From Chryseobacterium sp. CH25 (GTDB lineage: Bacteria > Bacteroidota > Bacteroidia > Flavobacteriales > Weeksellaceae), in the NCBI RefSeq assembly GCF_004119455.1, contig NZ_NRQT01000009.1, forward strand, positions 1-64,000: a stretch of DNA of 64,000 nucleotides. The letters run 5' to 3'. Made by a program: the position numbers and the translations under genes. The stretch's first letter is position 1, and every line of letters begins with the position of its first letter. Below, in pieces: positions 53,186-61,194 of the stretch. The notes below the pieces were generated by a model that did not search any database, had not been told where the DNA came from, and saw nothing but the letters and a program-made list of their open reading frames with translations.

Positions 53186-54721
53186 TTAATTTTTATCCGC
53201 CTTCTCTTTTCCAATTTCATTTCTGATCCAATCCAGCTGAGGATCTCTTTTATCAATAATATCCTGTAAGCTCTCTTTGATCTCTACATCAGGAATAACT
53301 CCTTTTTGGGTGCCTGAAAAATCAATATTCGGTTGTACAAGAAGCAGCCCGATTGGAAATCTGATCTCCGAATTAGGAAGTTTCTGATAAGAATAAAAGC
53401 CCGCTACTGTACCATCATTGGCACCACCTGTTTCTTCCCCTATGAGAGTGGCTCTTTTATCATTTTTAAGCTTTGCAGTAATAATGGAAGAGGCGGAAAA
53501 GCTTCCTCCGTTTATAAGAACAAAAACTTTACCGTGGAAAGCTCCCTTGTTAGGTTTTGTAGGCTTATCGGCCTTCATCTTGTAGAAAACCTTTCCATCT
53601 TTTTTATAAGTGCTGAAAGCTTGTGCAAAAAAATAACTCGGATAAGAGATACTTTTAATAGCATAATCCAGAGGAGAACTTTTTCTGAAATAATTTGTTC
53701 TTAGCGGGATATCTTTTGAAGTAACCTGAGAAGGTTTTATAAGAGTGAAAGGTTGGTCTGTAAGATAAGAATACAGATTATTGATCTCATAAAGAGACCC
53801 ACCGTAATTGTTACGGACATCTATGATGAGGTAATCTGACTTTGCATTTTTAATTTTCGCAAATGTTTTCTTATAAAATTCATCCGAGTATTCCCTTGAA
53901 AAGCTTTTTACCTTTATATAAGCGATAGTACTGTCTTTATCCAGGAATTTAAAACTCCGGTTATAAGAATTACTGGCTGCAACGTAATCATTCAGCTTTC
54001 TTTCCTGAGTTCGTTTATTCATTTCCTTATCCTTTTCAAGATCAGTATCAGATTTTGATTCTCTGCTTAAAGTATAAGTTTGCTTTTCACCTTTATAAAG
54101 GGTTTCTAGAGTAGCCCTGTCAGCAAGTCCGTTTTCAGCAGTATAGTAATTAAAGAATAAATCCTTTAAAAAATAAGGCTGGAAAGTCGTATTGTATCCG
54201 TCACTGCTGATAAGATTTCTATATTTTTTGATATAGTCTGAAACCGGAATATTATTGATCGACAGAATTTCAGTTCCCGGGTGAATATTTTCAATGGAAT
54301 CTCTGTTTTCCGTAATATACATCTGGTCTCCGGAAATATAATATCCGAATCTGCTGAACAGCCCTTTCTTTTGTTCTAAAGTTTTGATTTCTTTTTTAGT
54401 GAACTTTTTTCTGGGAACTCTTAATGAAAGATGCCCTTCACGGATCCTCGCGATCACAGGCTGGAGCTTAAAATAAAACTGAAGTGGAGTAAGCGGTTCA
54501 GTAATTGTTTGCTTAAGGCTGTCAAACTTGTGTTCCAATTCCTTCTTGGGAATATACCAGTACAGCTGAGGGTGCATCTGCTGAAGTTTTGAATAGGCAA
54601 AATCCACATCTTCCTTAAGCTGCTCCGGAGGAATACAGGAAGCCCGCTGTTCATTGTGCCTCTTAATAGATGCACATGAGGAAAGCATGGCCAGAATAAA
54701 TATTACCGAGTATTTTTTCAA
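53186..54721 (-). CDS. S41-family (C-terminal processing type) peptidase, lipoprotein
   Basis: 511 residues. Lipoprotein signal with lipobox MLSSC (Cys 16). The N-terminal helical part is followed by a PDZ-like stretch (IHPGTEILSINNIPVSDYIKKY, about 145-165) and the S41 domain: IAYIKVKSFS, LIIDVRNNYGGSLYEI (about 300-315), the catalytic Ser region in VFVLINGGSFSAS (about 408-420) and TLIGEETGGAND (about 435-446). Such periplasmic serine peptidases degrade proteins or trim precursors. No dedicated substrate is adjacent. A strong hairpin lies after the stop. Confidence 0.88.
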   Translation of the reverse strand: MKKYSVIFILAMLSSCASIKRHNEQRASCIPPEQLKEDVDFAYSKLQQMHPQLYWYIPKKELEHKFDSLKQTITEPLTPLQFYFKLQPVIARIREGHLSLRVPRKKFTKKEIKTLEQKKGLFSRFGYYISGDQMYITENRDSIENIHPGTEILSINNIPVSDYIKKYRNLISSDGYNTTFQPYFLKDLFFNYYTAENGLADRATLETLYKGEKQTYTLSRESKSDTDLEKDKEMNKRTQERKLNDYVAASNSYNRSFKFLDKDSTIAYIKVKSFSREYSDEFYKKTFAKIKNAKSDYLIIDVRNNYGGSLYEINNLYSYLTDQPFTLIKPSQVTSKDIPLRTNYFRKSSPLDYAIKSISYPSYFFAQAFSTYKKDGKVFYKMKADKPTKPNKGAFHGKVFVLINGGSFSASSIITAKLKNDKRATLIGEETGGANDGTVAGFYSYQKLPNSEIRFPIGLLLVQPNIDFSGTQKGVIPDVEIKESLQDIIDKRDPQLDWIRNEIGKEKADKN

Positions 54722-54870
54722 TATATCTTTGAGTTTTTTTAAGCCGCTAAAATAGAAAGTTTAAAATTAATCATCACTTAAATGAATAATAAATTTTCTG
54801 AAACACATGATAAATTTAGTTAAAAAATGTACTCAAATGCATCTTATTTTTATGTAAGAACAAAAGTTGG

Positions 54871-54878
54871 TACCTTTG
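54871..54878 (+). promoter_or_regulatory. -7 element before MBL-fold hydrolase
   Basis: TACCTTTG fits TAnnTTTG, lying inside the longer possible ORF from 54827. It argues that translation starts at ATG 54896 or 54899. Confidence 0.55.
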
Positions 54879-54895
54879 ATCTTTATTTTTTACAA

Positions 54896-55993
54896 ATGAT
54901 GTATTGGATTCTTGCGGTTGTGATTCTATTGGTAGCAACCTATTTTATAGTGATCAATGGGGCTGCATTTGGAGCCGTTCCCAAAGGAAAACGATTGAGC
55001 CGTATCAGACAGTCGAAGCTTTACAGAAATAAACAGTTTCAGAATATCAGCCATACTCCTTCCCTGGCTGAAGGCTATAAAATGTGGAAAGTTACTTATG
55101 ATTTCTTTTTGGGTAAAAAACATCCGTCGCTGAAGCCTGTAAAAGAAATTCCTTCCATATATACGGACTTAAAAAGCCTTGATAAAAATACAGATGTTTT
55201 CATTTGGTTGGGACACTCCTCTTATTATTTACAAACTGATGGTGTTTCATTTTTAATTGATCCAGTATTAAGTTTATATGGTTCCCCTTTTAAGTATTTT
55301 AACAAAGCGTTTAAAGGATCTGAAATTTTTAAACCTGAAGATATCCCTAATCTGGATTATCTTGTGATTACCCACGATCATTTTGATCATCTGGATTATC
55401 CCACAGTTCAATCTATTAAAGACCGTACCGGAATGGCTATTGTTCCATTAGGAGTAGGGGCTCATCTGGAGCGGTGGGGCTATACTGAACAACAGCTTAT
55501 AGAAGAAGAATGGGGAACAGAAGTTGAATTAAAAAATAAAATAAAGTTGGCCCTTACTCCAGCCAGACATTTTTCCGGCAGAAGAGTTAAGCAAAATGAT
55601 ACTCTTTGGACTTCCTATGTATTGGAAACCCCTACAAAGAAAATCTTCCTTGGTGGTGACAGCGGTTACGATTCCCATTTTAAAATGATAGGGGAGAAAT
55701 ATGGACCTTTTGATTATGCTGTTCTTGAGAATGGGCAATATGGTGAAGCATGGAGATATATCCACACTTTACCCGAAGATACTATTCAGGTAGCCATAGA
55801 TATAAAGGCCAGACATATTATTCCGGTACATGCTGCTAAATTTGCTCTTGCTCTTCATCCCTGGAATGAACCTTTACAAAAAATAACAAGCTTAGGTAAA
55901 GACAAAAATTTAAATATCCTTACTCCAAAAATCGGAGAGGTAGTAGATCTGAACCGTAAAGATCAGCAATTTACAGCCTGGTGGGAAGACTGA
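54896..55993 (+). CDS. MBL-fold hydrolase, NAPE-PLD/UlaG-like, membrane-anchored
   Basis: Start ATG 54896 (or 54899) chosen because the promoter box at 54871-54878 is inside the longer frame. About 365 residues. An N-terminal transmembrane anchor (YWILAVVILLVATYFIVI) is followed by a beta-lactamase-like domain: WLGHSSYYLQTDGVSFLIDPVL, the zinc motif THDHFDHLD, LALTPARHFSGRR, GGDSGYDSHF (metal Asp) and IIPVHAAKFALALHPWNEP. This resembles N-acyl phosphatidylethanolamine phospholipase D-like enzymes that cleave phosphodiesters. Its substrate is unknown. Its stop is adjacent to the stop of the convergent GNAT gene. Confidence 0.85.
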   Translation: MMYWILAVVILLVATYFIVINGAAFGAVPKGKRLSRIRQSKLYRNKQFQNISHTPSLAEGYKMWKVTYDFFLGKKHPSLKPVKEIPSIYTDLKSLDKNTDVFIWLGHSSYYLQTDGVSFLIDPVLSLYGSPFKYFNKAFKGSEIFKPEDIPNLDYLVITHDHFDHLDYPTVQSIKDRTGMAIVPLGVGAHLERWGYTEQQLIEEEWGTEVELKNKIKLALTPARHFSGRRVKQNDTLWTSYVLETPTKKIFLGGDSGYDSHFKMIGEKYGPFDYAVLENGQYGEAWRYIHTLPEDTIQVAIDIKARHIIPVHAAKFALALHPWNEPLQKITSLGKDKNLNILTPKIGEVVDLNRKDQQFTAWWED

Positions 55994-56281
55994 TTAAGCA
56001 TGCCAGATATCTTTATACCTTTGTGGGTGATTTTCAAATTGCTGACGTACAAAATCACATTCCGGGTCTACAAGCAAATCTTTTTCTTCTGCATAGCGAA
56101 CCAATTCATCCAATAGTAATTTGGCATAGCCTTTACCTTCACGTTCCTCATCAAGCTTGGTATAATATACAATAAGAAGTCTTCCGTCAACCTCTATGGA
56201 CATATACCCAGCTTTTTGCTCATCAATAAACAACTGCAGTTCATCCTGATATGGAGATACCATAAATTTTATATTTTCCAT
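55994..56281 (-). CDS. GNAT-family N-acetyltransferase-like protein (short YjdJ type)
   Basis: 95 residues, the size of the short GNAT_acetyltr_2/YjdJ-like proteins. LIVYYTKLDEEREGKGYAKLLLDELVRYAEE carries the acetyl-CoA loop (REGKGYAK, about 46-53) and DPECDFVRQQFENHP is the usual end. Short members of this family lack a full substrate site, so targets are unknown. Its stop is at the very next base after the MBL gene's stop; the two genes converge without a gap. Confidence 0.85.
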   Translation of the reverse strand: MENIKFMVSPYQDELQLFIDEQKAGYMSIEVDGRLLIVYYTKLDEEREGKGYAKLLLDELVRYAEEKDLLVDPECDFVRQQFENHPQRYKDIWHA

Positions 56282-56414
56282 AATTACTGAGATTTGGTTG
56301 ATAAAATAATAATTATGAGAACTCCCGAAAGCATTCTCTCCTTTAAAATTACGAAATTATTTAACACAAAGTAATAGTTTTTGAGAATCTTAACGAATTT
56401 TATAAGAAGACTTA

Positions 56415-56470
56415 ATAAAAGATAAAAGATAAAAGATAAAAGATAAAAGATAAAAGATAAAAGATAAAAG
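56415..56470. repeat. Tandem repeat of ATAAAAG, eight copies
   Basis: Eight perfect 7-base units. Repeats like this vary by slippage. It precedes a palindromic GGGCTTTAGCCC element. Confidence 0.9.
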
Positions 56471-56520
56471 ATCTTGTCGTTAAATAACTATTGTGTTTAT
56501 ATATATTCATCCGGATATCA

Positions 56521-56590
56521 ACATCAATAGGGGCGGGCTTTAGCCCGCTCTCAATGAAAATACGAGTTCCATTGGCTTTAGCCAAAACTT
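56521..56590. repeat. GGGCTTTAGCCC/TGGCTTTAGCCA repeat, copy 2
   Basis: ACATCAATAGG, GCGGGCTTTAGCCCGC, then 38 bases from its centre ATTGGCTTTAGCCAAAAC. The copy at 57491-57560 has the same spacing. Confidence 0.8.
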
Positions 56591-56876
56591 AAATTTCCGA
56601 TCTCATTCATGATTGATATGGTTGGAAGACTGAAATAATATTCACCCGACATCCATAAACTCGAACCCCGAATCTCGCATCTCTGTTTAATAATAAATCC
56701 AAATGTAAAAACTTTGTCAGAGAGTAATTAATAACCACAAAAAGAACTGACTTTTATAAATTATTCAAAAGATAATCAGTTATTTATGTGTTTTGTTAAC
56801 AAATATTGGGAATTGCAATTAATAATTGGCACTTTAATTGACTATGTCTTGATGTTTAATTTAAAAGAGGAATGAA

Positions 56877-57329
56877 ATGAAAAAGTTATTGCTAACCGCA
56901 TTTTTGGTTGGGACGTTTAGTTTGAGCTATGCCCAATCAGATTATTATAATGATTACAGAAGAAGTATTTCAGATATCAACTGGCAGACCGTAGTAGCAG
57001 ATCTGTTACTTTCTACAACGCAGGCCAATCAGGTTTATGCATTAAATGACAGATATCGCAATTATGATTCATGGAACAGAGTATATGTTGTAGAACCGGG
57101 AAGATGGAGAGGAGACCGATATTCAGAACTGGAAAGAATTCTTGGTAGAGAAAAATATATCATTTTTAAAAAGAGATATTATAGAGGAGAAAATCCTGTG
57201 ATTGTTTACGGAAGAAAAAATGATTACAAAAAATACCGCAAAGAGCAGGATAAATACTATAAAGAAAGAGCTAAATATTACAAAAAGCAAAACAAACACA
57301 ACCATGGGCATCATGGTGACTGGGATTAA
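56877..57329 (+). CDS. Small secreted basic protein, unknown
   Basis: 150 residues. Signal peptide MKKLLLTAFLVGTFSLSYAQ. The mature part has SISDINWQTVVADLLLSTTQANQVYALNDRY (in parts) and an Arg/Tyr-rich WGDRYSELERILGREKYIIFKKRYY-like middle, ending in a Lys/Tyr/His-rich tail (KYYKKQNKHNHGHHGDWD) that could bind metal or polyanions. I recognise no family. It is bracketed by 7-base tandem repeats and palindromic elements on both sides. Confidence 0.7.
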   Translation: MKKLLLTAFLVGTFSLSYAQSDYYNDYRRSISDINWQTVVADLLLSTTQANQVYALNDRYRNYDSWNRVYVVEPGRWRGDRYSELERILGREKYIIFKKRYYRGENPVIVYGRKNDYKKYRKEQDKYYKERAKYYKKQNKHNHGHHGDWD

Positions 57330-57396
57330 CCATTATCAATTTTTATATATTCACTATTTAAAATGGCTGGCATTTGTGTCGGTCATTTTTATTATA

Positions 57397-57455
57397 AGTA
57401 ATGAGTAATGAGTAATGAGTAATGAGTAATGAGTAATGAGTAATGAGTAATGAGT
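57397..57455. repeat. Tandem repeat of AGTAATG, eight copies
   Basis: About 8.4 perfect 7-base units, the second such array in 1 kb. A related imperfect AGTAATA array lies at 15797-15830. Confidence 0.9.
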
Positions 57456-57490
57456 ATATCATTAAACAACTATTAGCCATATTTATATTA

Positions 57491-57560
57491 AGATCAATAG
57501 GGATGGGCTTTAGCCCATTCAAATAAATAAAAAATCTTCATCTGGCTTTAGCCAAAACTT
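57491..57560. repeat. GGGCTTTAGCCC/TGGCTTTAGCCA repeat, copy 3
   Basis: AGATCAATAGGG, TGGGCTTTAGCCCA, then CTGGCTTTAGCCAAAAC, spaced as in copy 2. Confidence 0.8.
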
Positions 57561-57745
57561 AAAAATTCTACGATTCATTTATCATCTTGATATAGATATT
57601 AAAGGTTTGTTTAGCCAAATAGTTCATATAAAATCTCAATAAATCGTAACGGACTATAGTACTCCCATCTTCCATCATCAATCTTCCGACCAATTAATAT
57701 GTCTTCCATTTAAACAATTCTATTTTCTAATTTGTTTGAATTTTA

Positions 57746-57753
57746 TAACTTTG
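57746..57753 (+). promoter_or_regulatory. -7 element before AraC gene
   Basis: TAACTTTG fits TAnnTTTG and ends four bases before the ATG at 57758, consistent with a leaderless transcript. Confidence 0.5.
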
Positions 57754-57757
57754 GTGT

Positions 57758-58663
57758 ATGGAATCCAATGAATCAATACAAGGTTTTTACGAAAGGAATG
57801 CTCCCGGTTTGGGACCTCTATGCTTAGGTGCAAATAATATGGGGCACTTTAATGTGTTTTCACGGGATCACTGCTCTCTTCTATCACCGTATAGCAGAAG
57901 AGATTATTATAAGATTTCACTGATTATAGGAAAAGGAAAGCTTCACTATGCCGATAAATGGATCTATGTAGACCGTCCCGCATTGTTGTTTTCCAATCCC
58001 ATTGTTCCATATTCCTGGGAAGCTGATGATGACGATCAGAAAGGCTGGTTTTGCCTTTTTACAGAGTCATTTCTACAGAACGGAAGCCGTTTGGGTAATC
58101 TTCAGGATTCACCATTGTTTAAAATTGGCGGAACTCCTGTTTTCTTTGTGGAAGAAGAACAACAGAAAATACTTTCTGACCTGTATACCAAAATGATGAC
58201 GGAAATTGAGTCGGATTATGTTCATAAATATGATATGCTGAGAGCTTATCTCCACCTGATGATTCATGAAACGATGAAAATGCATCCGGCAGAAACTTTT
58301 GAGCCTTATCAAAATGCATCTCAAAGAGTAGCATCCTTATTTATGGAGCTGTTGGAAAGACAGTTTCCTATCGACAGTCCTGAAGCTTTTTTGAAATTAA
58401 AAACGCCCAATGATTACGCGCAGAGTCTTTCCATTCATGTTAATTCTTTAAACCGTTCTGTAAAAGAGATTACGGGGAAGACCACCAGTCAGCAGATTAC
58501 AGGAAGAGTGATACAGGAAGCAAATGCTCTGTTAACCCATACAGATTGGAATATTGCTGAAATTGCTTACGGACTGGGCTTTGAAGAACCTGCTTATTTT
58601 ACCAATTATTTTAAAAAACAGACTGGAATAGCTCCCAATGCCCTAAGAACAAGCCCTGTTTGA
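57758..58663 (+). CDS. AraC-family transcriptional regulator
   Basis: 301 residues. The N-terminal ~170 residues form a cupin-like sensor (YYKISLIIGKGKLHYADKWI, PALLFSNPIVPYSWE). The C-terminal two-HTH domain reads NDYAQSLSIHVNSLNRSVKEITGKT (about 209-233) and WNIAEIAYGLGFEEPAYFTNYFKKQTGIAPNALR (about 266-299), the AraC signature. The aldo/keto reductase gene starts 86 bases downstream, a usual arrangement where the AraC protein controls the reductase. The inducer is unknown. Confidence 0.9.
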   Translation: MESNESIQGFYERNAPGLGPLCLGANNMGHFNVFSRDHCSLLSPYSRRDYYKISLIIGKGKLHYADKWIYVDRPALLFSNPIVPYSWEADDDDQKGWFCLFTESFLQNGSRLGNLQDSPLFKIGGTPVFFVEEEQQKILSDLYTKMMTEIESDYVHKYDMLRAYLHLMIHETMKMHPAETFEPYQNASQRVASLFMELLERQFPIDSPEAFLKLKTPNDYAQSLSIHVNSLNRSVKEITGKTTSQQITGRVIQEANALLTHTDWNIAEIAYGLGFEEPAYFTNYFKKQTGIAPNALRTSPV

Positions 58664-58715
58664 ATTTTATAATTCTTGGTTTGAATTCTATATCAAACGT
58701 GTCTGTTTCATGTTC

Positions 58716-58723
58716 TAATTTTG
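58716..58723 (+). promoter_or_regulatory. Aldo/keto reductase -7 element
   Basis: TAATTTTG fits TAnnTTTG, 26 bases upstream of the ATG at 58750; it gives the reductase its own promoter. Confidence 0.5.
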
Positions 58724-58749
58724 TCTTATCAATTTAAAATAAAACCATC

Positions 58750-59751
58750 ATGAAATTTAAAAAATTAGGAAACACCGGTGAACAACTTTCTGCTATTGGA
58801 TTAGGCTGTATGGGAATGAGTTTTGCTTATGGCCCTTCAGATGAACAGGAAAGTATCAGTACTTTGCATAGAGCATTAGATTTAGGCGTTAACTTCTGGG
58901 ATACAGCAGATATGTATGCTAATGGAGAAAATGAAAAATTAATCTCAAAAGTTTTAGTGCCTAACAGGGATAAAATTTTTATTGCTACTAAATTCGGATT
59001 CAGATTTAAGGATGGAAAAGCCAGCCACAGTGGTGCGCCGGGAACATACTTTGACGGTTCTCCGGAATGGATCAGACAGGCGGTAGATTTAAGCCTTCAA
59101 AGGTTAAAAATAGATACTATAGACCTATATTATGCACACAGGGTTGACCCTAATGTTCCTGTAGAAGAAACAGTAGGTGCTATGGCGGAGCTGGTTAAGG
59201 CAGGAAAAGTAAAATATATCGGGTTGTCTGAAGCTTCTGCAGAATCTATCAGAAAAGCGAATAAAATTCATCCTATTGCTGCTTTGCAGTCAGAGTATTC
59301 TATTCTTACCAAAGACGTTGAGAATGAAATTTTGCCAACCATCAGAGAACTGGGAATCTCGTTAGTGCCTTATTCACCATTGGCAAGAGGTCTTTTTGCT
59401 AATATCAATGAGGTTCAGAACCTTGGAGATGATGATTTCAGAAAATCGTTACCTCGTTATCAGCAGGAATATCTGGAGAATAATACAAAATTAGCTAATG
59501 AAATTAATGAATTTGCAGCTTCCAAAGGAGTAAAAGGAACTCAGCTGGCATTAGCATGGGTATTGAACCAGGGAGATGATATCATTCCGATTCCGGGAAC
59601 TAAGCGTATCAAATATCTTGAAGAAAATGTTGCTGCAGCCAATATTGAGCTGTCTCAATCAGATTTGGAAACCATTGATGCCATTCTTAAGAAATATCCT
59701 AACGTAGGAGAAAGATATAATGAAGGTTCAATGAAACTGGTTAACAACTAA
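58750..59751 (+). CDS. Aldo/keto reductase
   Basis: 333 residues, an (alpha/beta)8 barrel of the YajO/IolS type. Seen: IGLGCMGMSFAYG near the start, the catalytic DMYANGENEKLI (Asp and Tyr), KFGFRF (Lys), LYYAHRVDPNVPVEE (His), GLSEAS, LQSEYSILTK and the NADP phosphate site PIPGTKRIKYLEENV near the end. It reduces carbonyls with NADPH; targets are likely stress-derived aldehydes or quinones, which is inferred. It is preceded by an AraC gene and followed by a Tat-signal MBL protein gene. Confidence 0.93.
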   Translation: MKFKKLGNTGEQLSAIGLGCMGMSFAYGPSDEQESISTLHRALDLGVNFWDTADMYANGENEKLISKVLVPNRDKIFIATKFGFRFKDGKASHSGAPGTYFDGSPEWIRQAVDLSLQRLKIDTIDLYYAHRVDPNVPVEETVGAMAELVKAGKVKYIGLSEASAESIRKANKIHPIAALQSEYSILTKDVENEILPTIRELGISLVPYSPLARGLFANINEVQNLGDDDFRKSLPRYQQEYLENNTKLANEINEFAASKGVKGTQLALAWVLNQGDDIIPIPGTKRIKYLEENVAAANIELSQSDLETIDAILKKYPNVGERYNEGSMKLVNN

Positions 59752-59889
59752 AACTATACTTACACTGGGTTTCTGAATATCAGAGACTCAGTTTTTTCTA
59801 TAAAACATATTGCATTTATTAGATCAGAACATTTCCACTGCAGGAGATGTTATTTTAGTTATCATGAATGCAGAAACACCATCTCAATT

Positions 59890-60882
59890 ATGAATAGAAG
59901 AGAATTATTAAAGAATGGCCTGCTTGCAGGAACGCTAAGTTTCATACCTTTTTCAAATGTATTTGCAGAAACAAGGATCAAATCAGAGAAAAAAGACGAT
60001 GATCTTTCCGGTTTTAAAAAGATTAAACTGGGAGAACTGGATATGTTTATTCTGACAGACGGATATATCCATGAAGAAAACCTGAACTCATTTGCCCCAA
60101 GAGGAAATGTTGCCAAACTGAAAGCAATCCTTAAAGATAACTTCCGGGCAGATAATTATATTGATATGGCAGTCAATATTCTGCTGGTTAAAACAAAAGA
60201 AAAACTGATTCTGATGGATAGTGGCATGGGAATATTTGCAGATGAAAGAACCGGATTTTTATTAAAAAGCCTTCAGGAAGCAGGATTCTCTGCAAAAGAT
60301 ATTACGGATATTTTTATCTCTCATGCCCATCCCGATCATATCGGTGGAGTGGTAGATAAGCAGAATAAGCTTGTTTTTCCCAATGCTTCTATTTTCATTT
60401 CAAAAACAGAACATGATTTCTGGATGAATGCTTCCGTGAAAGATTTTAATAACAGTGCTTTGAAAGCCCATCCTGAAATGCTCAACCAGATTATTCCGGC
60501 CCTTCAGAATATCTTGAAAGTTATTCAGCCAAAATTGAAATTTTATGATTTGAATAATACACTGTATAACCATTTCAATTTTCAGCTTGCACCGGGGCAT
60601 ACTCCCGGTTTAACTGTCACTACAATATCATCAGGAAATGAAAAGCTGATGTATGTTGCTGACCTTATTCACTCAGATGTTATTCTTTTCCCACATCCTG
60701 ATTGGGGGTTTTCAGGAGATACAGACCTGGATATTGCTACGGCATCAAGAAAGAAGTTTCTCAAACAGCTGGCAGATACAAAAACCAGGGCGTTTGCTTC
60801 CCATTTGCCATGGCCGGGATTAGGCTTTACAAAAATAAAAGCCCCAGGATTTGAATGGATTCCTGAGAGCTTTATGAATTGA
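59890..60882 (+). CDS. MBL-fold hydrolase with Tat-type signal
   Basis: 330 residues. MNRRELLKNGLLAGTLSFIP looks like a twin-arginine signal (NRRELL followed by a hydrophobic segment), which would export the folded metalloenzyme. The MBL motif HAHPDHIGG is at 145-152; NFQLAPGHTPGLTV (metal His) and YVADLIHSDVIL (metal Asp) follow. The late SHLPWPGLG gives the last His. Similarity is to the quorum-quenching/MBL-esterase branch. The substrate is not known. It may share a transcript with the aldo/keto reductase 139 bases upstream. Confidence 0.85.
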   Translation: MNRRELLKNGLLAGTLSFIPFSNVFAETRIKSEKKDDDLSGFKKIKLGELDMFILTDGYIHEENLNSFAPRGNVAKLKAILKDNFRADNYIDMAVNILLVKTKEKLILMDSGMGIFADERTGFLLKSLQEAGFSAKDITDIFISHAHPDHIGGVVDKQNKLVFPNASIFISKTEHDFWMNASVKDFNNSALKAHPEMLNQIIPALQNILKVIQPKLKFYDLNNTLYNHFNFQLAPGHTPGLTVTTISSGNEKLMYVADLIHSDVILFPHPDWGFSGDTDLDIATASRKKFLKQLADTKTRAFASHLPWPGLGFTKIKAPGFEWIPESFMN

Positions 60883-61194
60883 TACACCGGTATAAATATC
60901 TATTTGGGAGCTGGGGTTAAAAAATAGCTGCTGAAAATAATAGAATATTTGCCTGCCCGTCTGCTGATTATATTTACTTCTATAAGTTAGATGGCAGTAA
61001 TATTCCCCTCCTCTGGAGGGGTGTCAGATTGAAAATCTGACGGGGTGGTTATTCAATAAGAGCGGGCTTTAGCCCGCTCTCCATATAATATTCATTCATC
61101 TGGCTTTAGCCAAAACCCATTTTCACGAACCCTAAATAAAGGCTACCCAAAGGTTTCAAAGCTCGGCTTGTCATTCTGAACCTGTAAAGAATCT
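60883..61194. repeat. Intergenic region with two repeat families
   Basis: 312 bases without a gene. 61013-61050 is the CCCCTCC/GGAGGGG element (copy 4) with TCAGATTgaAAATCTGA as inner hairpin. 61055-61116 is the GGGCTTTAGCCC/TGGCTTTAGCCA element (copy 4). The two lie end to end. A GTCATTCTGAACCTGTAAAGAATCTC stretch (61168-61193) is a further common repeat next to the TonB receptor stop. Confidence 0.75.

Noticed and set aside
54827..54895. Upstream start for the MBL-fold hydrolase
   Set aside because: A promoter box lies inside this part and the transmembrane anchor begins at the later Met.
56415..57455. CRISPR-like array from the repeated units
   Set aside because: The units are 7 bases with no spacers and no cas gene; they are simple tandem repeats.
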